Notes: generated by a model from the letters alone, not told the origin. 64,000 bases of DNA from Pseudomonas brassicacearum (GCF_003732225.1 NZ_MOBJ01000009.1:434001-498000), one strand, 5' to 3'. Positions 7,913 through 16,848 are shown, counted from the stretch's first letter. A program made the numbers and translations.

Positions 7913-8587
7913 TCATCTGACTAAAATGGCCTTCACCTCCAGCAGATGTTTGCGTAACCGGTCTGCATAATCCTCGGCGACAGCAGCCTGAACGCTAGCG
8001 CGATTGGCCAGTGCATGACGCCACTCGGCAATGCGACCAAGTCCATCAAACAATGAATGACTTGGTTCGAATCCCAGTATGTCGAAGTAGCGAAAAACTG
8101 TGGCTACAGCAATATCCACCATACTGAACGTCTCGCCAGCGAAGTACGGCCCCTCCATCTTTTCACCGCCAAGTCTCTCCAGCTTTCCCCTCAGCGCTGA
8201 AGACTTACCAAGCGCTGTCTGCTGATCCGTTGCGTTCAAATATCCCCATGCATCAGCAAGCATACCAGTGGCAAATTCGATCCAAGCACGGTGTTGAGCA
8301 CGAGAAATTGCATCTTTCGGGTGCAAAGCTGGCTCCGGATACACCTGTTCGATGTATTCACAGATAGCCACGCTCTCGAAAAGTACGGTCGCTTCCTCAT
8401 CGCCTTTTTGCACCATTAGAAGCGGGACTTTGCCCGTTGGCGACATGACCAGAAACCAGTTGGGCCTGTCCTTCAAATCCACATCAACCCGTTGAAATGG
8501 AGCCCCTTTTTCGAGGAGTAAAATTGCCACTCGCTGAACAAACGGACAAAGCCCGTGGCTAACAAGCGTGAGCCGTGGTTGCGACAT
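7913..8587 (-). CDS. Glutathione S-transferase family protein
   Basis: A 224-residue cytosolic GST-like protein. The N-terminal thioredoxin-fold domain shows SHGLCPFVQRVAILLLEKG (residues 9-27, with a CPFVQR motif typical of omega-like or beta-class enzymes), the cis-proline loop GKVPLL, and FESVAICEYIEQ contacting glutathione. The helical C-terminal domain has MVDIAVATVFRY. Substrate unknown. ATG 8587 is preferred to a GTG at 8599. It is the second gene after an SDR on the same strand (81-base gap containing a hairpin), both divergent from a LysR regulator. The locus may deal with an electrophilic compound. Confidence 0.88.
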   Translation of the reverse strand: MSQPRLTLVSHGLCPFVQRVAILLLEKGAPFQRVDVDLKDRPNWFLVMSPTGKVPLLMVQKGDEEATVLFESVAICEYIEQVYPEPALHPKDAISRAQHRAWIEFATGMLADAWGYLNATDQQTALGKSSALRGKLERLGGEKMEGPYFAGETFSMVDIAVATVFRYFDILGFEPSHSLFDGLGRIAEWRHALANRASVQAAVAEDYADRLRKHLLEVKAILVR

Positions 8588-8615
8588 TTGAATACCCACT
8601 GTTATTTCGACAACT

Positions 8616-8638
8616 CCCGCTTCCGGGTAGGAAGCGGG
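8616..8638 (-). other. Intergenic hairpin between SDR and GST genes
   Basis: CCCGCTTCC and GGAAGCGGG form a perfect 9-bp stem with a 5-base loop. There is no U-run on the transcribed strand, so it is more likely an mRNA stabiliser or processing hairpin in an SDR-GST message than a full terminator. Confidence 0.5.
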
Positions 8639-8668
8639 ATGTACAGACTCGAAGGCGTGCCTATCTCG

Positions 8669-9415
8669 TTAAAGCGAGCGACCACCATCAACAATAATCT
8701 CCGTTCCCACCGTCCAACGAGACTCGTCCGACGCGAGGTACAGCACCGCCTTAGCTACTTCTTCAGGCGTGCCAAAACGGCCAAATGGGATAGTCGCAGC
8801 AATATCTTTGTTGACCTGCTCGCGGTAGGCATCGGGTATACCCGCCTTGTCGTACAGCGGCGTGTCGATCGGACCAGGACTGACCGCATTTACTCGAACA
8901 CCACGCGGTAGAAGCTCGCTAGAGAGCGTTTTCGACATGTTCAGAAAGGCAGCCTTTGTTGCGGCATAAATGGATGAACGCGCGGCGCCCAGGTGCGCAC
9001 TTACCGAGGTGTTAAGAACCACCGATGCAGGATTAGAGAAAGTCGGCAGCAGTGCTTGCAGAAGGAAGTAAGGGCCTTTGACATTGATGTTGAAGGAGCG
9101 ATCAAACATCTCCTCGTTCCAGTCTTCGATTGGCCTCCAGACGGATACGCCAGCATTGAGGAAGGCAACGTCGAGCTGCCCGTAATGAGACTGAACAGCC
9201 TGCGCCAGCTCCTTCTGGGCTGCGACACTAGCTGAGTCGGCTCGCAGCACCAGGACTTCGCTACCTAAAATAGCTTGAGCATTTGCCATGGACTCAGGAT
9301 TAACGCCTGTGACGATCACGCGTGCGCCTTCGGCGAGAAATTGCTTGGCGGTCTCCAGACCGATGCCGCTCGTACCGCCAGTGATGAGGGTACGCTTGCC
9401 TTGTAAACGGGACAT
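8669..9415 (-). CDS. SDR family oxidoreductase
   Basis: A 248-residue classical short-chain dehydrogenase. The cofactor motif TGGTSGIG is at residues 12-19, NAG at 87-89, the catalytic serine region TSVSAHLG at 136-143 and YAATK at 150-154 with the catalytic tyrosine and lysine. The C-terminal VGTEIIVDGGRSL is typical. The arginine-poor region after the second strand (VTGVNPESM) does not settle NAD versus NADP. A GGA site lies just upstream of the ATG at 9415. It is divergently transcribed from the LysR gene beginning at 9550, which is probably its regulator. Substrate unknown. Confidence 0.92.
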   Translation of the reverse strand: MSRLQGKRTLITGGTSGIGLETAKQFLAEGARVIVTGVNPESMANAQAILGSEVLVLRADSASVAAQKELAQAVQSHYGQLDVAFLNAGVSVWRPIEDWNEEMFDRSFNINVKGPYFLLQALLPTFSNPASVVLNTSVSAHLGAARSSIYAATKAAFLNMSKTLSSELLPRGVRVNAVSPGPIDTPLYDKAGIPDAYREQVNKDIAATIPFGRFGTPEEVAKAVLYLASDESRWTVGTEIIVDGGRSL

Positions 9416-9549
9416 GTAAATTTCCTCTCTTTCGGGGCGGCCAGCCGGACGACTGACCTTCTGAGAGCAACTATGTATTCATGTCAGTGCGCTGATAAGA
9501 TGAGCAAATAGAATAGATCTCATGCGAAATCTGCATGAAAAGGGGCGTG

Positions 9550-10437
9550 ATGGATCGGTTGTTGCTGATGAGCTGTTTTGTACGCGCTGTCGAGACAGGT
9601 AGTTTTTCTGCTGCGGGGCGTGATCTAGGACTAGGGCAACCGAACGTCAGTCGTTACGTCGCTGCTCTTGAAAACCATTTGCAAACCAGGCTGCTTCACC
9701 GATCCACGCGAAAGCTGATGCTCACGCCCGAGGGTGAACGGTACTACGCAGATGCGCGGCGTATTCTGGACTCAGTGGAACAGTCAGAGTCCTCACTGAG
9801 AGGGAACGTAGCGCCGTCTGGGTTACTGCGCGTCGCTTGCCCGACCGCATTGGCCCACTCCTTCATCGTACCGCACGTCGCGAGCTTTCTAGGGCGCTAT
9901 CCCGAACTGTCGCTCGATCTTCAAATCAATGATCGCTACGTCAATTTAGTCGATGAGGGCGCAGAACTCGCGATTCGTATTGGGCACCTGGAGGACAGTG
10001 CAATGCGAGCCCGGCCACTAGCGTGGTTCGAGCGTGTGTGCGTTGCCAGCCGTGCGTACCTAGAGAAACATGGCTCTCCCTCTTCGCCTGATGACCTTAA
10101 GGAACACGACTGCCTCATTTATACCCTGCTATCCACTGGAACCAACTGGCGGTTTAAGGATACTGATGTCCCGATCTCCGGACGACTGCGTGTCAACTCC
10201 CCTGAGGCGATACGTGAGTACGTCAATGCAGGATTGGGAATCGCGCAGGGGCCTCAATGGCTATATGAGGAAGGGCTGAGAAGTGGCAATCTTCAATTGC
10301 TGCTTAACGAATACGTGGCGCCACCCGTTCCGATCCAAATCGTATACTTAGCGAATCGGCTGCTGCCCCAGCGAGCCATCGTTTTCATGGATTTTATGGC
10401 GGATGTTTTTGCTGCATTCCATGAGCGACCTAAATAG
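9550..10437 (+). CDS. LysR family transcriptional regulator
   Basis: A 295-residue LTTR. The N-terminal winged helix-turn-helix shows FVRAVETGSFSAAGRDLG and VSRYVAALENHLQTRLLHRSTR, then a substrate-binding domain typical of the group of regulators that control adjacent oxidoreductases (GLLRVACPTALAHSFIVPH). ATG 9550, with AGGGG a few bases upstream, is preferred over ATG 9535. It is divergent from the SDR-GST pair with about 130 bases between start codons, where the operator is expected; the classical arrangement suggests it activates or represses that pair. Confidence 0.9.
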   Translation: MDRLLLMSCFVRAVETGSFSAAGRDLGLGQPNVSRYVAALENHLQTRLLHRSTRKLMLTPEGERYYADARRILDSVEQSESSLRGNVAPSGLLRVACPTALAHSFIVPHVASFLGRYPELSLDLQINDRYVNLVDEGAELAIRIGHLEDSAMRARPLAWFERVCVASRAYLEKHGSPSSPDDLKEHDCLIYTLLSTGTNWRFKDTDVPISGRLRVNSPEAIREYVNAGLGIAQGPQWLYEEGLRSGNLQLLLNEYVAPPVPIQIVYLANRLLPQRAIVFMDFMADVFAAFHERPK

Positions 10438-10834
10438 CCTCCTAGGCCACGGCCAGGGTGCGAGCGGAGAACCATCAGCATGGCGGCCCCTTGGGCGAAA
10501 ATCGCTGCACACTCACAATTCTTGCTCGTCAACGGGGCTTTAAGTAGTCACACCGGACTGCAGGGCTTGCCTCTCAAAAGTGTCCTGATTTATTGCCAAC
10601 GCCGATTCGATGCATCTCTAAATCAAAGGTGCAACGCTCATCTCATGCGGTTAAGAAAACGGGGGCAGATTTATTTATTTGGATCACCGACCGCTTCTGG
10701 CCGAAAGCAGCAGTTTCCGACTTTCCCCTTCCGGCTAGAATCATTCACTCCACTCCTTCCCATCACAAACAACTAAGTGGCGTTAGCGATATTCGAAGCT
10801 ATCCACGCTTGGGCTACTTTTATGCAACCAGTCT
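10438..10834. other. Intergenic region, no gene
   Basis: About 400 bases without a supported gene. On the minus strand AAATAAATCTGCCCCCG (near 10661-10677) resembles the motif noted near 6450 and may be a mobile-element scar. Short frames here lack start signals. Confidence 0.35.
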
Positions 10835-11020
10835 CTACTGCTCAAGCATCAAACGACGCCAGAGGATCACTGGTGGCGTAACAGGCAGCGCGTCTGTTTG
10901 CTGCGCTTCCTGTTTCTGAAACGCTGATGCATTCACTTCGGGCAGCGCGGATGAAGAATGCGTGTTCGCTGAACGTTGCTCAGGCTCGTCAATCGACTCA
11001 TCGAAAGGCAGCGTAGTCAT
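10835..11020 (-). CDS. Possible small protein coupled to the upstream dehydrogenase
   Basis: A 61-codon frame whose ATG overlaps the stop codon of the alcohol dehydrogenase gene (ATGA), an arrangement that favours translational coupling. The product is polar, rich in serine, glutamine and proline, and matches nothing I recognise. It could be chance, since the C-terminal codons lie in otherwise poor-coding DNA. Confidence 0.3.
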   Translation of the reverse strand: MTTLPFDESIDEPEQRSANTHSSSALPEVNASAFQKQEAQQTDALPVTPPVILWRRLMLEQ

Positions 11021-12015
11021 TTGATCGAAATAACGACTTTGCCCTTGGCGCGTCCCTGTTCGACGTATTTCAGTGCCTCTGCCGTTGAATCAAAGGTGAA
11101 GACACGGTCAAGCACCGGTTTGATAATGCCGGCCTCGACCAGCGCGGTGATGTGCTGCAACTGCGCGCCGTTGGCACGCATGAACACAAACGTGTAGCTG
11201 ACGTCCTGCTTGCGTGCCTTGTGCCGAATACCCAGGCTCAAAAGGCACATGACCTGCTGCAACGGCCAGGACAAACCTTGCTCCTTTGCGAATTGTGCGG
11301 TGGGTGGCCCAGAGATGGAAATCAGTTGGCCACCGGGCTTGAGCACTTTGAGTGATTTCTTCAGAACATCGGCGCCGAGGCTATTCAACACCACGTCGTA
11401 GCTGTGCAGGACACTCTCGAAGTGCTGCTTTTTGTAGTCGATGACCACGTCAGCCCCCAGCGCCTTGACCCATTCGACATTTGCGGTGCTGGTGGTGGTC
11501 GCGACAAAGGCACCGAGGTGTTTGGCGAGCTGGATGGCCACCGTGCCGACGCCACCGGAGCCGGCGTGAATCAGCACCTTCTGGCCCTTTTGCAGGCGAG
11601 CGGTTTTCACCAGAACCTGCCAGGCGGTGAGTGCTACCAAGGGCAGGGACGCGGCTTGCGCCATGCTGGTAGTGGCCGGTTTCAGGGCGATCGCGTTTTC
11701 GTTCACCGCGATCAACTCAGCGAAGGTGCCGATCCGCGTTTCCGGCGGGCGGGCGTACACCTCGTCACCCGGTTGGAAGCGTGTCACCTTCGAACCGACT
11801 TCTCTCACCACGCCCGCCAGGTCATTGCCCAATACCAGCGGAAACGCGTAGGGCAGGATCAGCTTGAATTCGCCGCTGCTGATCTTCGAGTCCAGCACGT
11901 TGACGCTGCTGGCATGGACCTCGATCAACACATCGTGAGCACCCACTGCGGGCGCGGGCACTTCGCCGAGGCGTCCGGGTTGCTTGCCATAGCGGTCAAT
12001 CAGAAAGGCTTTCAT
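11017..12015 (-). CDS. NADP-dependent oxidoreductase, zinc-free MDR (quinone reductase-like)
   Basis: A 332-residue medium-chain dehydrogenase/reductase. The catalytic domain begins MKAFLIDRYGK and includes VLGNDLAGVVREVG; the nucleotide-binding motif is HAGSGGVGTVAIQLAK. The cysteine and histidine ligands of zinc alcohol dehydrogenases are absent, placing it with quinone oxidoreductase/enoyl reductase-like members. The ATG at 12015 is chosen because upstream in-frame codons reach into the preceding hydrolase gene. It is the last clear gene of a leftward operon led by an old yellow enzyme, 46 bases after the hydrolase. Likely role: NAD(P)H reduction of a reactive carbonyl or enone. Confidence 0.9.
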   Translation of the reverse strand: MKAFLIDRYGKQPGRLGEVPAPAVGAHDVLIEVHASSVNVLDSKISSGEFKLILPYAFPLVLGNDLAGVVREVGSKVTRFQPGDEVYARPPETRIGTFAELIAVNENAIALKPATTSMAQAASLPLVALTAWQVLVKTARLQKGQKVLIHAGSGGVGTVAIQLAKHLGAFVATTTSTANVEWVKALGADVVIDYKKQHFESVLHSYDVVLNSLGADVLKKSLKVLKPGGQLISISGPPTAQFAKEQGLSWPLQQVMCLLSLGIRHKARKQDVSYTFVFMRANGAQLQHITALVEAGIIKPVLDRVFTFDSTAEALKYVEQGRAKGKVVISIK

Positions 12016-12061
12016 CGGGGTGCGGCTCTTGTCGGTTATCAGGAGGGTAGTCGGCGCGTGG

Positions 12062-12931
12062 TCAGGCATCGAGGAACGCCTGAGCTTTGGCCACAAAATC
12101 AGCGTGGTGCTGGAAAATGCCGCCGTGACCGGCATCCTCATACATCACCAGTTCTGCGCTGGGGATTCGCTTGGCCAGCTCAAGCGAGTTGACGCTGGGC
12201 ACCATGATGTCGGTGTCGCCGTTGACGATCAGCGTCGGCATCCGCAAGCGTTCGAGGTCTTGCAGCGCCTGTTGGCCCCACGCGGTGATGGCTTTCAACT
12301 GCCGCAGGAAAGCGCGGGGCGTCGGGCCCTTATCGCGATTGTGTTTGCGTGCTCGCAGGCGCTGCAAATACTGCGAGGCGGATCGACGGCCATTGGCTGT
12401 CGAGGTGAAGAACAGGTAGAACTTGGGATCGCGCAGGGTCAGCAAACCTTTGAGGATCAATGGCCACGACACTGCGCCGACCTTGTCGATACCCTCGCCA
12501 CCGGCCGGTCCGGTGCCGGTCAGAATCAGCCGCCGCACCCGATCAGGCGCCTTCAGGGCGAGGTCCTGAGCGACGAAGCCGCCGAGGGAGAAACCCAGCA
12601 CATCAACGGTTTCCAGCCCCAGCGCCTGGATCAGCTGGATGGCGTCGTCAGCCATCTCGCCGACGGTCAGTGGCGCGGTTCCACCCGAACCGCCGATGCC
12701 GCGATAGTCGGTGGTAATGACGCGACGGGTTTGCGCCAGACCATCGATGATCGCTGGGTCAAAGTTGTCCAACACCGCGCCCCAGTGGTTGAACAGTACG
12801 AGGGGCACGCCGACGCGCGGGCCGATGTCGCGATAGGCGAAGGGAGTGCCGTTGACCGTGATCGACTGGTTCGCCGCATTGATGAACAAAGTTGGCGAAG
12901 CGGAAAGGGGATTTGTCTGAATTGAATTCAT
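12062..12931 (-). CDS. Alpha/beta hydrolase
   Basis: A 289-residue alpha/beta-hydrolase. The nucleophile elbow GFSLGG places Ser115; NGDTDIMVP gives the acid Asp241; DAGHGG gives His269. The oxyanion region reads FNHWGAVLDNFD, a variant of the usual HG motif. This pattern recalls hydrolases often found beside oxidoreductases in stress operons; the substrate is unknown. It lies 82 bases after an SDR gene and 46 before a dehydrogenase in the same direction, consistent with one transcript. Confidence 0.9.
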   Translation of the reverse strand: MNSIQTNPLSASPTLFINAANQSITVNGTPFAYRDIGPRVGVPLVLFNHWGAVLDNFDPAIIDGLAQTRRVITTDYRGIGGSGGTAPLTVGEMADDAIQLIQALGLETVDVLGFSLGGFVAQDLALKAPDRVRRLILTGTGPAGGEGIDKVGAVSWPLILKGLLTLRDPKFYLFFTSTANGRRSASQYLQRLRARKHNRDKGPTPRAFLRQLKAITAWGQQALQDLERLRMPTLIVNGDTDIMVPSVNSLELAKRIPSAELVMYEDAGHGGIFQHHADFVAKAQAFLDA

Positions 12932-13013
12932 TGCTGCTCCGGACAGCGGGTCGGATTCGATGCAGTGACTTGGGCCTGCATCGAATCTGCCGCGAGTGCT
13001 CGCTACCTAAAGA

Positions 13014-13802
13014 TCACTGTGGGGTCTGGTAGCGCTGGGCAACCGCAGACTGACGGATTTGCCCCAGCAGGCCCTGACGTGCGCCCTGCAGGTCATGCCA
13101 GCGCTGCGCCTCGTGCAACGGCGGGATGGTCACCGGTTCACGACGATCGAAACCGACGAGGGCGGCATCCACCAGATCGCCTACCTCCATGATTTCGCTC
13201 AAGGTGTTGATGTCGACGCCGGAGCGATCCCAGATTTCCGTGCGGGTGGCGGCGGGCAGCACCGCTTGCACGTAGACGCCCTGAGGCGACAGTTCCAGGC
13301 TCAGGCCCTGGGACAGGAACAGGACAAAGGCCTTGGTCGCACCGTAGACCGTCATGCCGAACTCCGGCGCCAGGCCCACCACCGAACCGATGTTGATAAT
13401 CGCACCGTTGCCGGCCTTGGCCAGGCGTGGAGCGATGGCGCTGGCGAGGCGCACCAGCGCGGTGGTGTTGAGGGCGACCAGTTGCGCCACATTGTCGGTA
13501 CTTTGATCGACGAAGTTGCCGGACAACGCGGCGCCGGCGTTATTAACGAGGATGCCGATGCGGGCGTCGTCGCGCAGGCGGTTTTCAACGGTGGTTAAAT
13601 CGCCGGGTTGGGTCAGGTCCGCCGGGATCACATCGACGGCGACGTCGTGTTCGTTGCGCAAGCGCACAGCCAGTGCGTCGAGGCGCGCCTGATCGCGGGC
13701 GACCAGGACCAGATCGTGACCGCGTTGCGCGAAGCGCTCGGCGTAGACCGCGCCAATGCCGGTGGAGGCGCCAGTGATCAGAACAGTAGGGCGAGTGCTC
13801 AT
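13014..13802 (-). CDS. SDR family NAD(P)-dependent oxidoreductase
   Basis: A 262-residue short-chain dehydrogenase. TGASTGIG at residues 10-17 binds the cofactor, NNAG is at 87-90, the catalytic Ser140 is in NIGSVVG, and YGATK at 153-157 gives tyrosine and lysine. The arginine in VARDQARL after the second strand favours NADP(H). The C-terminal extension after residue 200 is longer than in the classical FabG-like proteins. It follows the old yellow enzyme by 39 bases, so the two are surely cotranscribed; the operon may reduce both the double bond and the carbonyl of enone-like compounds. Confidence 0.92.
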   Translation of the reverse strand: MSTRPTVLITGASTGIGAVYAERFAQRGHDLVLVARDQARLDALAVRLRNEHDVAVDVIPADLTQPGDLTTVENRLRDDARIGILVNNAGAALSGNFVDQSTDNVAQLVALNTTALVRLASAIAPRLAKAGNGAIINIGSVVGLAPEFGMTVYGATKAFVLFLSQGLSLELSPQGVYVQAVLPAATRTEIWDRSGVDINTLSEIMEVGDLVDAALVGFDRREPVTIPPLHEAQRWHDLQGARQGLLGQIRQSAVAQRYQTPQ

Positions 13803-13841
13803 GGGTTATCTCTCTTTCAGAATGTGAGAAACAGAACGCGC

Positions 13842-14942
13842 TCAGCTTGCGCTGACGCTCGATTCAGCCAGTGTCGGGTAGTCGATGTAGCCTGCCGCAC
13901 CGCCGCCATAGAGGGTGGCGGGATTGAACGCGGATAACGGCGCGCCACGTTTCAGGCGTTCCACCAGATCCGGGTTGCCAATGAACGGGCGACCGAAGGC
14001 GATCAAGTCGGCCTGGTCTTCAGCGAGCTTCGAAGTCGCCAGGTCCAGGTCATAGCCGTTATTGGCGATGTAGGTGTTTTTGAAGCGCTGGCGCAGGGCA
14101 GCGAAATCGAAGGGCGCCACGTCACGCGGGCCACCGGTCGCGCCTTCGACGACATGCAGATAAACCACGCCGAGGGCGTCGAGTTGCTCGGCGACGTAGT
14201 CGAATTGCGCCTGCGGATCGCTGCTGGATACGCCATTGGCTGGTGACACCGGCGACAGACGCACGCCGGTGCGGTCCGCACCGATTTCATCTATCACCGC
14301 TGCCGTCACTTCGAGCAACAGACGTGCACGATTTTCAATCGATCCGCCGTAAACATCGGTGCGCAGATTGGCGTTGTCCTTGAGGAATTGATCGAGCAAA
14401 TAGCCGTTGGCACCGTGAATTTCGACGCCATCGAACCCGGCGGCGATAGCGTTAGCCGCCGCCTGGCGGAAGTCGGCAACGATCCCCGGCAGTTCGCTGA
14501 TGTCCAGTGCCCGCGGCTCGGAGACGTCTTCAAAGCGGTTGTTGACGAACACTTTGGTGGCGGCGCGCAGTGCGGAAGGTGCCACCGGTGCTGCGCCGTT
14601 TTCTTGCAGATCAACGTGGGAGACGCGGCCGACATGCCACAGTTGCAGGAAGATTTTTCCGCCCTTGGCATGCACAGCATCGGTGACTGCACGCCAGCCG
14701 TCGATCTGCGCCTGGGTATAGATCCCGGGAGTGTTCTGATAACCCTGGCCCTGTCGGGAAATCTGCGTGGCTTCGCTGATCAGCAGACCGGCGCTGGCGC
14801 GTTGGCTGTAGTAGGTCGCCGCCAATTCGCTGGGGACGAAACCTTGGCCGGCGCGGTTGCGTGTCAGCGGCGCGAGAACGACGCGGTTCGACAGCGTGAG
14901 GCTGCCTAGCATGTAAGGGGTGAACAGAGTCTGCTTGGTCAT
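13842..14942 (-). CDS. Alkene reductase, old yellow enzyme family (NemA/XenB-like)
   Basis: A 366-residue FMN-dependent ene-reductase. Recognisable segments are NRVVLAPLTRNRA (flavin binding), WHVGRVSH, HGANGYLLDQFL with the substrate-binding pair His176/Asn179 and Tyr181, and FGRPFIGNPDL near the C-terminus. Relatives reduce N-ethylmaleimide, nitrate esters and other electrophilic alkenes. It is the first gene of a leftward operon and is divergent from a TetR regulator; in E. coli the TetR protein NemR controls nemA, so the same logic is likely here, though the pairing is inferred. Confidence 0.94.
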   Translation of the reverse strand: MTKQTLFTPYMLGSLTLSNRVVLAPLTRNRAGQGFVPSELAATYYSQRASAGLLISEATQISRQGQGYQNTPGIYTQAQIDGWRAVTDAVHAKGGKIFLQLWHVGRVSHVDLQENGAAPVAPSALRAATKVFVNNRFEDVSEPRALDISELPGIVADFRQAAANAIAAGFDGVEIHGANGYLLDQFLKDNANLRTDVYGGSIENRARLLLEVTAAVIDEIGADRTGVRLSPVSPANGVSSSDPQAQFDYVAEQLDALGVVYLHVVEGATGGPRDVAPFDFAALRQRFKNTYIANNGYDLDLATSKLAEDQADLIAFGRPFIGNPDLVERLKRGAPLSAFNPATLYGGGAAGYIDYPTLAESSVSAS

Positions 14943-15091
14943 CTGATGAATCTTCCGTGCCCGTTGATGGTGATCGGTGGTGCCTGCAATTAGGATGATG
15001 ATCGAAATCTAAACTGTCAATGGTTTTGATTATGGGTAACATCTATGTATCATTGGACGCAGGATTTCCCGCTGAACACGAGGTATTGCAC

Positions 15092-15664
15092 GTGAGAGTG
15101 ACCAAGGCCCAGGCGCAGGCCAATCGAGAGCACATTGTTGAAACAGCCTCAGAGCTGTTCCGTGAGCGCGGCTTTGACGGCGTCGGTGTGGCGGACCTCA
15201 TGGCGGCTGCCGGTTTCACCCATGGCGGCTTCTACAAGCACTTCGGGTCTAAGGCCGATCTGATGGCCGAAGCTTCGGCGTGCAGTCTGGCCAAATCGCT
15301 GACAGGCGCCCAAGCGCTGGATGTTGCGGGCTTCATCAACGTCTATGTGAACAGAGAGCATCGCGACGGGCGTGGCGACGGTTGCACCATGGCCGCGTTG
15401 GGCGGCGACGCGGCGCGCCAGTCGGATGAGGTGAAAGCAACGTTTGCCGAGGGCATTGAACACACCCTGCAAACTCTGGGCGAGAAATACCCTACAGGGC
15501 CTGATGCCGAGGCGGGTGAGGGGCGAAAGAAGATGATCGACCTGCTGTCGCGGGCCGTCGGCGCGATTATCCTGTCGCGTGCCTGCCCGGATGATTCCGC
15601 CCTGGCGGACGAAATTCTTGAGGTGTGCCGCGCGGAAATGTTGGCTTCGTTGCCGGTCGATTAA
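15092..15664 (+). CDS. TetR/AcrR family transcriptional regulator
   Basis: A 190-residue repressor-type regulator. The N-terminal helix-turn-helix is clear: AQANREHIVETASELFRERGF, then VADLMAAAGFTHGGFYKHFGSK. The C-terminal ligand domain contains GCTMAALGGDAARQ with one of several cysteines. The GTG at 15092 is chosen since it has GAGGT seven bases upstream and begins VRVTKAQAQA, close to the domain; an ATG at 15020 would add 24 unlikely residues. It is divergent from the ene-reductase operon with about 150 bases between, so it probably controls that operon in response to an electrophile. A redox-sensing cysteine is possible but unproved. Confidence 0.88.
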   Translation: MRVTKAQAQANREHIVETASELFRERGFDGVGVADLMAAAGFTHGGFYKHFGSKADLMAEASACSLAKSLTGAQALDVAGFINVYVNREHRDGRGDGCTMAALGGDAARQSDEVKATFAEGIEHTLQTLGEKYPTGPDAEAGEGRKKMIDLLSRAVGAIILSRACPDDSALADEILEVCRAEMLASLPVD

Positions 15665-15859
15665 GTTGAACCTATGTTGAGCGGAGATTAATGCAAAGCG
15701 CGAGCTGGCTATCTGTGCAATAAAAACACGCTACAAACTTTTTGACTCGTTTGTTTCGAGCGGGATGGGTTGTGTTGCGAAATGAGAGGGTTGCGGAAAT
15801 GACCAAAAAGATGCGGAAACGATCCGGAAAGGTCGACGCAGAAATCTCAAACCCCAGAA

Positions 15860-15893
15860 ACGACAAAGCCCTGAATAATCAGGGCTTTGTCGT
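15860..15893 (-). terminator. Terminator downstream of tRNA-Ser
   Basis: ACGACAAAGCCCT and AGGGCTTTGTCGT form a 13-bp perfect stem with loop GAATAATC. On the minus strand it is followed by a short T-run and lies just past the 3' end of the tRNA. Confidence 0.85.
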
Positions 15894-15900
15894 ACAAATA

Positions 15901-15988
15901 TGGCGGAGGCGATGGGATTCGAACTCATGGACCTGTTACAGTCGACGGTTTTCAAGACCGTTGCCTTAAACCACTCGGCCACACCTCC
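15901..15988 (-). tRNA. tRNA-Ser (anticodon UGA)
   Basis: The minus strand folds as an 88-base class II tRNA. The acceptor stem GGAGGTG pairs with CGCCTCC (one G-T pair), the D arm contains CCGAGTGGTTTAAGG, the anticodon loop CTTGAAA gives UGA, a long variable arm follows, and the T loop reads TTCGAAT. CCA is encoded at 15901-15903. It decodes UCA and, by wobble, other serine codons. It stands alone between the TetR gene and yccA. Confidence 0.96.
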
Positions 15989-16112
15989 GTATTGCGTTGC
16001 GGGCGCCATAATACCTGAATGAAACACACTGTCAAACTCTCTGCATAGCTTGTTACAGAGCGTCTGTTATGATCTTTGCGACTGAACGTTTCAAACCTAC
16101 AGGAGTGTCGCC

Positions 16113-16784
16113 ATGCGCGAACAGGATTACGCAGTTAATAACAGCGTGCAGGCTGAGCAGCTAGAGGTTAGCCGCGTCCTGCGCAACACTTATGGCTTAC
16201 TCGCCCTTACGCTCGCATTCAGCGGTGTGATGGCGTTCGTCGCTCAGCAGATGCGTGTCGGCTACCCGAACGTGTTTGTGGTGCTGATCGGCTTCTACGG
16301 TCTGTTTTTCCTGACCAACAAGCTCCGTGACTCGGCGTGGGGCCTGGTGTCGGCGTTTGCGCTGACCGGTTTCATGGGGTTCCTGCTGGGCCCGATTCTC
16401 AACCGTTACCTGGGCATGCAAGGCGGCGCTGAAGTGGTCAGCTCGGCCTTTGCGATGACTGCGCTGGTATTCGGCGGTCTGTCGGCCTATGTGCTGATCA
16501 CCCGCAAGGACATGAGCTTCCTCGGTGGTTTCATCACCGCTGGCTTCTTCGTCCTGCTGGGCGCGACGCTGGCGGGCATGTTCTTCAAGATCAGCGGTCT
16601 GCAACTGGCGATCAGCGCGGGCTTCGTGCTGTTTTCTTCGGTCTGCATTCTGTTCCAGACCAGCGCCATCATTCATGGCGGCGAGCGTAACTACATCATG
16701 GCGACCATCAGCCTGTATGTATCGATCTACAACCTGTTCATCAGCTTGTTGCAGCTGTTTGGCATCATGAGCCGCGATGACTGA
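16113..16784 (+). CDS. yccA: Bax inhibitor-1/YccA family membrane protein
   Basis: A 223-residue inner-membrane protein with seven predicted hydrophobic segments between residues 27 and 218, the arrangement of the BI-1/YccA family. E. coli YccA interacts with the FtsH protease and protects SecY when translocons jam; others in the family are calcium-leak channels. The last helix carries a pair of acidic residues only at the extreme C-terminus (SRDD). An AGGAG site precedes the ATG. It is monocistronic with a terminator directly after it, as commonly seen in Pseudomonas next to a tRNA-Ser and tusBCD genes, though tus genes are absent here. Confidence 0.92.
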   Translation: MREQDYAVNNSVQAEQLEVSRVLRNTYGLLALTLAFSGVMAFVAQQMRVGYPNVFVVLIGFYGLFFLTNKLRDSAWGLVSAFALTGFMGFLLGPILNRYLGMQGGAEVVSSAFAMTALVFGGLSAYVLITRKDMSFLGGFITAGFFVLLGATLAGMFFKISGLQLAISAGFVLFSSVCILFQTSAIIHGGERNYIMATISLYVSIYNLFISLLQLFGIMSRDD

Positions 16785-16799
16785 TCGCCAGCCTTGAGC

Positions 16800-16826
16800 A
16801 AAAAACCCGCTACAGCGGGTTTTTTG
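16800..16826. terminator. Bidirectional terminator after yccA
   Basis: AACCCGC and GCGGGTT pair around TACA, flanked by A and T tracts on the two sides. It serves yccA and the convergent lipoprotein gene. Confidence 0.88.
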
Positions 16827-16848
16827 TTATCTGGCATTCGGGCAGGAC

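Noticed and set aside
15731..16027. Minus-strand frame of 98 codons over the tRNA
   Set aside because: It spans the tRNA-Ser gene and its terminator and has no family match.
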